Program-made: the position numbers and the translations under genes
The notes under the pieces: model-generated
Told to the model about the DNA's origin: nothing
Seen by the model: the letters and a program-made list of their open reading frames with translations, nothing else
Databases searched by the model: none
Assembly (NCBI GenBank): GCA_001303885.1
Contig: LJUE01000024.1
Coordinates: 1 to 13,340, forward strand
Direction of reading: 5' to 3'
DNA: 13,340 nucleotides
Source of the DNA: Planctomycetes bacterium SM23_32
Lineage (GTDB): Bacteria > Planctomycetota > Brocadiia > SM23-32
Part shown: positions 7,566 through 13,340 of the stretch, one piece after another
Position numbering within the stretch: the stretch's first letter is position 1
Layout of the letters: the number at the start of each line of letters is the position of its first letter

Positions 7566-8705
7566 TTATCCGAGCTTCGCCTTGGAGCGGCGCATCGCCC
7601 ACTCGCTGACCAGGTTGCAGATGAAACAGAACGTCAACAGGCACAGGGCCATGGCAAACAGCACGTGGTAGCGGGCCGAGCCGGTCACGTGGTCCGCCTC
7701 GCCCATGTCGCCGGCGATGGTGGCGGTGAGCGTGCGCACCGGCGCCAGCAGGTTGTACCAGGGCTCGGGGATGTGTGCAGCGTTGCCGGAGGCCATCCAG
7801 ACGACCATCGTCTCGCCGACGGCCCGCATGGCGCCCAGCAGGAGGGCCGCCAGGATGCCGCTGCGCGCGGCCGGGATGACGACCTTCACCACGGTCTCCG
7901 CGCGCGTTGCTCCCAGGCCGTAGCTGGCCTCCCGCAGCTCCCGCCCCACGGCGAACAGGGCGTCCTCCGAGACGCTCACCACCGTCGGGATGGCCATGAT
8001 GCCGAGGATGATGGAGACGTTCAGCGCGTTGCGGCCGCTGGATATCTCCACCGCGCTCAGCCGCGCCGCCAGCACGCCCAGCCCGGCCCACGCGCCGAGC
8101 ACGAGCAGCGCCGTCAGCCCGAGCCGACCTGCGGCGCGTGGGCCATGGGGCAGACGCATCGCGAGGGCGTCGCCAAGCACCAGGGCAAGCAGCGTCGCCA
8201 GGGGCAGGCCCACCAGGAGCGCCCCGACCGACAGGATCATGCCGCCCCGCTCCTGCAGGAGCGGCGCGAACACCACCAGGGCGAAGAAACCATAGGCCAC
8301 CGAGGGGATGGCAGCCAGCACCTCGATGATGGGCTTGACGGCCTGCCGCACGCCGAAAGGCAGGATGTCGCTCAGGCAGACGGCGGCGGCCACCCCCATC
8401 GGCCCCGCCACGATCATGGCCCCCAGCGTGACCAGCCCCGTGCCGAAGAACATGGGCAGGGCGCCGAACGAAGCCGGCTCGCGCGACGGATACCACTGCC
8501 GGCCTGTGAAGAACTCCTTAAACCCGCGCAGCCGGAAGAAGGGCAGCGCGTCCCGGCAGATGTAGTAGAAGATGAACAGGATCACCAGGGCCGAGGCGGC
8601 GGTGACCAGGAAGAGCAGTCCCTCACCGGCAAAAGCGGCCAGCCGCCTGCGGCGGCTGGCTCGCCTCTGCATCAGCCGGCTCTGCCTCAGGTTGACGTCG
8701 CCCAC
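7566..8705 (-). CDS. pstC: Phosphate ABC transporter permease PstC
   Basis: This 379-residue inner-membrane permease pairs with PstA to form the phosphate channel. Family features are the first membrane segment (about 29-50), FFTGRQWYPSREPASFGALP (65-84, the PstC periplasmic signature), VLAAIPSVAYGFFALVVFAP (129-148) and the EAA loop ELREASYGLGATRAETVVK (256-274). GAMRAVGETMVVWMASGN (291-308) follows. It is longer than a typical PstC of about 300. The extra length is mostly residues 150-228, which add hydrophobic segments between two core helices. The start is taken as GTG at 8705, giving a basic N-terminus. ATG at 8672 (MQRRASRRRR) is an alternative with a similarly weak ribosome binding site. 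A 44-nt gap separates it from pstS and contains only a weak 5-bp hairpin, CCTGC/GCAGG. Confidence 0.95.
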   Translation of the reverse strand: MGDVNLRQSRLMQRRASRRRRLAAFAGEGLLFLVTAASALVILFIFYYICRDALPFFRLRGFKEFFTGRQWYPSREPASFGALPMFFGTGLVTLGAMIVAGPMGVAAAVCLSDILPFGVRQAVKPIIEVLAAIPSVAYGFFALVVFAPLLQERGGMILSVGALLVGLPLATLLALVLGDALAMRLPHGPRAAGRLGLTALLVLGAWAGLGVLAARLSAVEISSGRNALNVSIILGIMAIPTVVSVSEDALFAVGRELREASYGLGATRAETVVKVVIPAARSGILAALLLGAMRAVGETMVVWMASGNAAHIPEPWYNLLAPVRTLTATIAGDMGEADHVTGSARYHVLFAMALCLLTFCFICNLVSEWAMRRSKAKLG

Positions 8706-8749
8706 CTGTAGGCACCTTCCCTTCCGCGTCCTGCGTCACGTCGGCAGGC

Positions 8750-9595
8750 TCAGCGGTAGTTGGTGACGGGCACGAACCCGATGTCCTCCACTATCTCCTG
8801 CCCCTGCTCCGTCAGGTGGAGCGTGACAAAGGCGTGCAGGTGGCTGCCGAGCTTGGGGTAGCCGTTGGTGAACATGAACAGCGGCCGGGCGATCGGGTAA
8901 CGGCCCGACGAGACGGTGGCCCGGTCCGGGTAGATGCCGTTGATCTCGAGCGCCTTGACCGTGTCGTCCACAAAGCCGAGCCCGGCATACCCGATGGCGG
9001 CCGGAGTGGTCTGAACGCTCTGGCGCACGGCGCCGTTGCTGCCCACGTACTCCGCGTCGGCCGCGATCCGTTCGCTCTGCATCACCATCGTCTCAAAGGT
9101 CTCATAGGTGCCGCTGTTGGTGTCGCGGCTGATCTTGACGATCTTCAGGTTCGGGCCGCCGACCTCACGCCAGTTGGTGATCTGGCCCGTGTAGATCCTG
9201 CGGACCTGCTCGACGGTGAGGCCCTTGATCGGGTTGCTCGGATGGACCACGACGGGCAGGCCGTCCATGGCCACCACGTGGGCCACCGGCATCACGCCGT
9301 TCTCCACGGCCGCCTTGAACTCGCCCTCCTTCATGAAGCGGGACATGTCGGCCACGTCGCAGACGCCGTTGATCAGGCTCTTGGCGCCGTTGCCGCTGCC
9401 CGACTCGCTCACCGAGATCACCACGTCCTTGTGCTTGGACATGTAGTACTCGGCAAACTGCTTGGCGATGGGCCCGACGGTGGTCGAGCCGTCCACCACT
9501 ATCTTGCCTGCCGCTTGCCCGTAGGCGACGGCCCCGTGGCCACACAGGGCCAGGCCGACCGCCGCCAGCACGAGAACGCTGAGCCTTGCCTTCAC
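8750..9595 (-). CDS. pstS: Periplasmic phosphate-binding protein PstS
   Basis: This 281-residue protein binds inorganic phosphate in the periplasm and hands it to PstC/PstA. A signal peptide occupies about residues 1-26 (hydrophobic core LSVLVLAAVGLALCG). No proper lipobox is present, because the base before the Cys is Leu, so ordinary signal peptidase I cleavage near AVA or AYG is likely. Phosphate-site motifs are present: DGSTTVGP (35-42), SESGSGNGAKS (63-73), ADMSR (82-86) and SRDTNSGTYETF (156-167). The start is taken as GTG at 9595, since AAGGAG (9604-9609) lies 8 nt upstream and the signal peptide then starts correctly. An in-frame ATG at 9667 would add 24 Gly-rich residues ahead of the signal peptide and span a strong hairpin. 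It is the first gene of the pst operon, and its leader may carry regulation. Confidence 0.95.
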   Translation of the reverse strand: MKARLSVLVLAAVGLALCGHGAVAYGQAAGKIVVDGSTTVGPIAKQFAEYYMSKHKDVVISVSESGSGNGAKSLINGVCDVADMSRFMKEGEFKAAVENGVMPVAHVVAMDGLPVVVHPSNPIKGLTVEQVRRIYTGQITNWREVGGPNLKIVKISRDTNSGTYETFETMVMQSERIAADAEYVGSNGAVRQSVQTTPAAIGYAGLGFVDDTVKALEINGIYPDRATVSSGRYPIARPLFMFTNGYPKLGSHLHAFVTLHLTEQGQEIVEDIGFVPVTNYR

Positions 9596-9624
9596 TCCGC
9601 CTGCTCCTTCCATGCCGGGGTCGC

Positions 9625-9656
9625 CGCCGGGGGAGCGCAGCATCGCCCCCCCGGCG
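9625..9656 (-). promoter_or_regulatory. Strong RNA hairpin in the pstS leader
   Basis: Arms 9648-9656 and 9625-9633 pair over 9 bp (CGCCGGGGG with CCCCCGGCG). The stem continues through one position (9647 with 9634) into 3 more pairs (9644-9646 with 9635-9637), closing a 6-nt loop. The odd position is a G-U wobble in the minus-strand transcript but an A-C mismatch on the other strand, so the fold favours pstS mRNA. It ends 15 nt before the AAGGAG ribosome binding site. No U-run follows, so it is not a standard terminator. An effect on translation or mRNA stability is inference. Confidence 0.55.
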
Positions 9657-9665
9657 CCTCCATTC

Positions 9666-9697
9666 ACGCTACTTCCGCAGTGTTAGGGTTGTACTAA
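9666..9697 (-). promoter_or_regulatory. Candidate Pho-box-like direct repeat and weak -10
   Basis: On the minus strand, TTAGTA (9697-9692) and CTAACA (9686-9681) are spaced 11 bp start to start. That is the period of PhoB/PhoP-type half-sites, and they resemble the TTAACA type. TAGCGT (9671-9666) lies 9 nt downstream and is only a poor -10. The position upstream of pstS is right, but the half-sites are degenerate, so this is tentative. Confidence 0.25.
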
Positions 9698-9726
9698 GGC
9701 CGCCCCCCGCCTCATCGGCCCGCAGC

Positions 9727-11331
9727 TCAGTCTTTGCCCAGCAGCCACTGGTCGAAGCCGTACTCCGTCTTCAGCATGGGCAGCGCGGCCCGGTGGGCTA
9801 CCTGGGCCCGCACAAGGGCGTCCTCCGCCCTGGCCAGCTCCTTGTGCACTTCGCTGTACTGGACGACCCGGGGCGTCAGCACGACGACCATCTCGGTCTG
9901 GCGGTCGGCGTTCTGCTCGCCGCCGAAGAGGTAGCCCAGGATCGGTATGCTGCCAAGGACCGGCATCTTGGCGGTGGACTTGACCTCTTCGGTGCGCTTC
10001 AGCCCGCCCAGGCAGAGCGAGACGCCGTCCCGCATCAGCACGGTGCCCAGCAGCGTGTTGTTGCGCACGATGGGCGTGCCCGAGGGAGTAGCCCCGATGA
10101 TGTCGCTCTGGGTGAGCGCGTAGACCAGTTCGCTCGTCTCCAGTCCGATGAACGGCGCCACCACGAGCGTGAAGCCCACATTGACGTCGCCGTTGCGGTG
10201 TGTCAGGCAGCGGTCGGCGATGAGCGACTCGAAGCTGCTCACCGTCTCGCCGTCGTCGAGCAGGTCGCTCTCGTCGGGCTCCACGTCGAAGTGGAGCACC
10301 TGGTCGGTCAGGCTGAGGGTGCCGATGGTGTTGTGGCGCACGTTCAGGCGCCCGCTGGTGACCAGCCGCGCCTTGCCCTTGCGGACCATGAAGTCGAGGA
10401 ACTCGGAACTAAGCAGCCAGTTGGCGGCCGCGTAATAGCCCCGGCCCCGGCTCGTGATCCGCTCCGTGCCGCCGATCACGTCGAGGGCGTCCACGAACGG
10501 GTCGAAAGAGCTGGTCACTTCGTCGGCCTTCTGCGAGGAGCGGAAGCCCCACGCCACGAAGTCGAAGAGGCTCCGGCCCGGGCCGCACTTCCAGGCCACG
10601 TAGTCGAGGCCCAGCTTCAGGTCGCTGGAGAGCTCCACCTCGTAGACGGCGGCGTCGAGCACCACCTGAGGCGGGAAGACGTCCACCAGCTCCGCCGTCT
10701 TCAGGTAACTGCCGATGCGGTAGGGCTCGCCCCGCACGAAGACGGAGTTGGTGGTTTCGTCTATGACCGTAGTGCCGCCGTCGCTGCCGCCCGGCACCTC
10801 GGCCAGCTCGTCTATGTTCGCCACGTCGCGGAACTTGGCCCTGTAGTAGGCCTGGTAGGAGCCGTCAATGTCCTCCTGTATCCAGGACTCGTCCAGCGCC
10901 TTGAGGGCCGCCTCGATGTAAGGGAGCTGGAACTGGGGGCAGATGACGTGCAGGTACTGCTTCTTGCCCACCTTGTCGCGGATCACCTCGGCCCGTCCGC
11001 CCTCCTTGGCCGTGATCAGGCGGAAGAGGCTGCGGATCTCCTTGGGCGTGGCGTTCTGGAAGGGGATGACGGCCACGACGTAGTCGTTGACCAGGTTCTT
11101 CTGGTTGACGCGCAGGACCTTGACGATGCTGTCCTTGCCACCGTCAATGTTGATCTGCTCGTCCTGGAAGGTGTACTCGTCCACGTTGCTCGTGCCCGCG
11201 GTGGGGCTGGCATCGCCCCGCCGGCTGCTGACGCCCGAGGCTTCGTCGTCGCCGGCCAGCGCGGGGCCGACCGCCCCAAGGCAGAGCCCCAGGGCAACGC
11301 TCAGTATGGCGATGGCTTTCAGTCGTCGCAT
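9727..11331 (-). CDS. Secretin-family outer-membrane protein, second of a tandem pair
   Basis: The protein has 534 residues. A signal peptide (1-26, ending GPALA) is followed by a low-complexity linker and two small N-type ring domains (about 82-150 and 160-218). The C-terminal secretin/GspD-PilQ-like domain spans about 222-490. Diagnostic features are PPQVVLDAAVYEVE (220-233), DGVSLCLGGLKRTEEVKSTA (435-454) and MPVLGSIPILGYLFGGE (456-472), the conserved secretin end. A helical tail finishes with LKTEYGFDQWLLGKD. Secretins form multimeric gated outer-membrane pores in type II/III secretion, pili or phage export. It shares its order of motifs, including LGLDYVAWKCGPGRSLF, with the gene just upstream, so the two arose by duplication. 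The start has GGGAGG (11343-11348) 11 nt upstream, and the gap from the paralogue is 40 nt. No ATPase, pseudopilin or inner-membrane platform gene is present, so the system it serves is unknown. Confidence 0.85.
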   Translation of the reverse strand: MRRLKAIAILSVALGLCLGAVGPALAGDDEASGVSSRRGDASPTAGTSNVDEYTFQDEQINIDGGKDSIVKVLRVNQKNLVNDYVVAVIPFQNATPKEIRSLFRLITAKEGGRAEVIRDKVGKKQYLHVICPQFQLPYIEAALKALDESWIQEDIDGSYQAYYRAKFRDVANIDELAEVPGGSDGGTTVIDETTNSVFVRGEPYRIGSYLKTAELVDVFPPQVVLDAAVYEVELSSDLKLGLDYVAWKCGPGRSLFDFVAWGFRSSQKADEVTSSFDPFVDALDVIGGTERITSRGRGYYAAANWLLSSEFLDFMVRKGKARLVTSGRLNVRHNTIGTLSLTDQVLHFDVEPDESDLLDDGETVSSFESLIADRCLTHRNGDVNVGFTLVVAPFIGLETSELVYALTQSDIIGATPSGTPIVRNNTLLGTVLMRDGVSLCLGGLKRTEEVKSTAKMPVLGSIPILGYLFGGEQNADRQTEMVVVLTPRVVQYSEVHKELARAEDALVRAQVAHRAALPMLKTEYGFDQWLLGKD

Positions 11332-11371
11332 TGCGTGTTGGACCTCCCGATCTGGAGTCGCGCCGCCGGGC

Positions 11372-12943
11372 CTACTGCTGGCCCTCGGCGTCGAGGAGCC
11401 ACTGATCGAAGCCGGCCTCGGTCTTCAGGTTCTCCACGGGCCACTCGCGGCTGGCGCGGGCCCGGATCAGGGCCGCGTCAACCTCCGTGCCGGCGGCCCT
11501 CATGGCGGCGAAGTCGGTGACGGTGGTGGCCCGAAGGACGACGACGACGCGCCGCTTCTTGACCAGGTTCTGCTCCCCGCCGAAGAGCCAGCCGATCACC
11601 GGCAGGCTCCCGAGCACGGGGACCTTGTTGCTCTGCTGCACCATCATCTCCCGCGTGTAGCCGCCGAGAACCACCTCCTGGCCGTCCTGCACGCGAAGCT
11701 CGGTGTCGAAGTCGCGGCGCACCAGCTGCGGCTCGCCGCTGGAGCCGAACCCCGTGTGCCCGACCACGTCGAGTTCCACGTCGAGGTTGATGCCTTCGGT
11801 GCCGATCAGCGGCGTCACGTCCAGGAACACGCCCGAGCTCGCGGCACCCAGCTCCCGGGCCGCCGTGTCCCCCACCACGACGCGATCGCCGAACAGGTCG
11901 AAGACGTCGTCCTCGTCATCGAGAGGGAAGCGGACGGGCTCAGTGTCTTCGCTGACGCGCCAGTAGAAGATCTGGTCGCTGGCCTCCAGCTCGGCGCTGC
12001 GCCCGTTGCGCGTGAGCACCTTGGCGCTGGTCAGGACGCGCGCCTTCTGCTTGGTGACCAGGAAGTCGAAGAAATCGGCCGGCACGTCCAGGAAGTAGCT
12101 GTAGTAGGAGCCCTTGGACTTCCACTGCGCGCCGGGCAGCGCAGCCGTGCCCGTGCCCAGGTCCAGCAGCGGGTCGGCGCCGGCCGACAGGGTAGGGATG
12201 CTCTCCTTCTCCCAGAACAGCGCGCCGGCGAACAGCGAGCGGCCCGGCCCGTTCTTCCATGAGACAAAGTCGAGCCCGAGCGCGTCGTCGTTCTCGACGT
12301 TGATCTCATACAGCGTAGCCTCGATCATCACCTGCGGCGGCGGGTAGTCCAGGATCGGGAGCCACCGCTTGACGTCCTCGATGCCGCTGGGGGAATCGTA
12401 GAAGAGGAACCCGTTGACCTCGGTGTCGGCAACCTGGTCGCCCGTGGAGTGGTTGGGAGCCAGCACGGCGGTGACCAGGTCGCCAAATGCGTCGTCCCCT
12501 GCGTTGCGATGCTTCAGCCGGTAGTAGAACAGCTCATCGCCCGACGACGAGGTCAGGCCCGGCACGTCAATGACGCGCATCAGCTCGTCAATGTAGGGGA
12601 TCTGGTAGATGGGAGCGATGACCACGGCCTTGCCGCTCTTGACGGAGTGGTGGGGGTCGGCCGGGTCCTCGGGCCTGCCGTAGAGGAACCAGGCGCCCTC
12701 CTCGATCTCCATGCTGCGGCGGATGAACCGGATCGTGTCGTAAGGGTTCACATTCCTCAGGTCGTAGACCTTGGGGACGTAGCGGTTCGTCTGCGCCTTG
12801 TTGGTGGTGCGCAGCACCCGGATCAGGTGCGTCTCCACCTCGTCGGGCGCGGCGAACTCGGCGCCCTTCGGCTCCTGCGCTCCGGCCGTCCGGACTGCGC
12901 CGAAGGCAAGCAGCAAGACTGCGCAAAGAATGGACCTCTTCAT
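11372..12943 (-). CDS. Secretin-family outer-membrane protein, first of a tandem pair
   Basis: This 523-residue paralogue of the downstream gene begins with a signal peptide (about 1-22, ending TAGA). N-terminal ring-type domains occupy about 55-127 and 138-200. The secretin domain (about 203-475) contains PPQVMIEATLYEIN (202-215), LGLDFVSWKNGPGRSLF (222-238), DGQEVVLGGYTREMM (420-434) and VPVLGSLPVIGWLFGGE (441-457). The tail ends LKTEAGFDQWLLDAEGQQ, nearly matching the paralogue. An acidic stretch, DDEDDVFDLFGD (342-353), lies in the middle of the domain and may be a pore-loop insertion. The ATG overlaps the lipoprotein stop as ATGA. AGGAGG sits only 1 nt before the ATG, which is too close for efficient independent initiation, so coupling to the upstream gene is likely. 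The family call is strong. Whether the two proteins form one mixed ring or two separate pores cannot be told from sequence. Confidence 0.85.
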   Translation of the reverse strand: MKRSILCAVLLLAFGAVRTAGAQEPKGAEFAAPDEVETHLIRVLRTTNKAQTNRYVPKVYDLRNVNPYDTIRFIRRSMEIEEGAWFLYGRPEDPADPHHSVKSGKAVVIAPIYQIPYIDELMRVIDVPGLTSSSGDELFYYRLKHRNAGDDAFGDLVTAVLAPNHSTGDQVADTEVNGFLFYDSPSGIEDVKRWLPILDYPPPQVMIEATLYEINVENDDALGLDFVSWKNGPGRSLFAGALFWEKESIPTLSAGADPLLDLGTGTAALPGAQWKSKGSYYSYFLDVPADFFDFLVTKQKARVLTSAKVLTRNGRSAELEASDQIFYWRVSEDTEPVRFPLDDEDDVFDLFGDRVVVGDTAARELGAASSGVFLDVTPLIGTEGINLDVELDVVGHTGFGSSGEPQLVRRDFDTELRVQDGQEVVLGGYTREMMVQQSNKVPVLGSLPVIGWLFGGEQNLVKKRRVVVVLRATTVTDFAAMRAAGTEVDAALIRARASREWPVENLKTEAGFDQWLLDAEGQQ

Positions 12944-13340
12944 TCCTCCTTGCCCTCCTGTTGGGGTTCGGACATCTCAAGGGGTTCCACGGCGCCGCTG
13001 TAGGGGTTCACCATGAACCCCGACTCCCGGACCACCTCCCCGCCCGCGGTCTGCGGGAAGATGGTCCACACGTAGAGCCCCGACTCGCCCACGGGCACGA
13101 GCACCGCCCTCAGGTCCGCGTCGGCAGCGGCGCCCCCGGCCTGCCTTACCAGCGCAACCGCCTGCTCCCGCGTCAGGATGCCCGAGTAGGGATCGCGCTC
13201 GAACCGGACGCTCTCGCTCACCTCGTACCGGACAGACTCCGAGTAGCAGGTCGGGAGCGGCTCGCCCGTCTCAGAACCGATCCGACACCCGCTCAACGCG
13301 GCCATTAGGCCCCATGCGCCCGCTTCCGGGGTCAGCCGCG
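12940..13340 (-). CDS. Small lipoprotein with PepSY-like region; 5' end outside the window
   Basis: The frame is open to the window edge, so the true start lies beyond 13340. An internal ATG at 13305 would leave only six residues before the lipobox. The lipobox is LSGC (preceded by GLMAA), predicting lipidation of the Cys. The mature part is about 115 residues. LTREQAVALVRQAGG is followed by a strand-rich section (LRAVLVPVGESGLYVWTIFP) and ESGFMVNPYSGAVEPLEM. This helix, strands and final D/N-x-xSG-x-V turn resemble a PepSY domain, a small fold often found in envelope proteins that bind or inhibit partners; the match is weak. A similar DPYSG occurs earlier in the protein. The stop overlaps the first secretin start by ATGA. 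A pilotin-like or accessory role for the secretins is suggested by position only. Confidence 0.6.
   Translation of the reverse strand, partial: RLTPEAGAWGLMAALSGCRIGSETGEPLPTCYSESVRYEVSESVRFERDPYSGILTREQAVALVRQAGGAAADADLRAVLVPVGESGLYVWTIFPQTAGGEVVRESGFMVNPYSGAVEPLEMSEPQQEGKEE

Noticed and set aside
6186..8711. A very long plus-strand open frame opposite pstA and pstC.
   Set aside because: It is His/Gln/Arg/Gly-rich with no domain pattern and lies exactly opposite two conserved permeases. Long antisense frames are expected in GC-rich coding DNA.
9698..9726. Possible terminator after the second secretin gene (GGCCG and CGGCC arms).
   Set aside because: The stem is 5 bp with a 13-nt loop and is followed by TTAGT rather than a T-run, too weak to call.
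9586..12262. Two overlapping plus-strand open frames opposite the secretin genes.
   Set aside because: Their products are antisense shadows of well-supported secretin reading frames, with no signal peptide or domain features.

Overview
This is a GC-rich bacterial window in which every credible gene lies on the minus strand. Transcription therefore runs from coordinate 13340 down to 1. Signal peptides, secretin-type outer-membrane proteins, a lipoprotein and a c-type haem motif point to a diderm bacterium. High GC, a PstA with a long loop, and a PD40/haem protein paired with a DUF6057-like membrane protein would fit a Planctomycetota, Lentisphaerota or related lineage. That placement is inference, because no rRNA or other marker gene is present.

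In transcription order there are four blocks. (1) 13340-9727: a partial lipoprotein with a PepSY-like region, then two tandem paralogous secretin-family proteins. The first junction is an ATGA overlap and the second a 40-nt gap, so they look like one operon. The two secretins share the motif LGLD[YF]V[AS]WK.GPGRSLF and end in almost the same C-terminal motif, LKTExGFDQWLL. No other secretion or pilus gene is visible. (2) 9697-4549: a complete high-affinity phosphate operon, pstS-pstC-pstA-pstB-phoU, with gaps of 44, 3, 12 and 17 nt. Its 131-nt leader holds a strong hairpin just before the pstS ribosome binding site and a weak candidate Pho-box-like direct repeat. PstA carries a roughly 200-residue insertion between its first and second membrane segments.

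(3) 4504-897: a near-consensus sigma70 promoter (TTGACA, 16 nt, TACAAT) downstream of phoU drives a polytopic membrane protein with a helical-repeat C-terminal half (DUF6057-like). It overlaps by ATGA a membrane-anchored PD40/TolB-like beta-propeller protein with one CxxCH haem-binding motif. (4) 803-1: the 5' part of a RidA/YjgF-superfamily protein resembling the chorismatase (FkbO/Hyg5) branch, cut off by the window edge.

The pst block is ordinary phosphate uptake: a periplasmic binding protein, two permeases, an ATPase and the PhoU regulator. The least understood parts are the paired secretin/lipoprotein operon and the DUF6057-like/PD40-haem pair. Both look like envelope systems whose function cannot be read from the sequence. 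No tRNA, rRNA, CRISPR array, insertion sequence or attachment site was seen. No gene-free stretch exceeds 150 nt.
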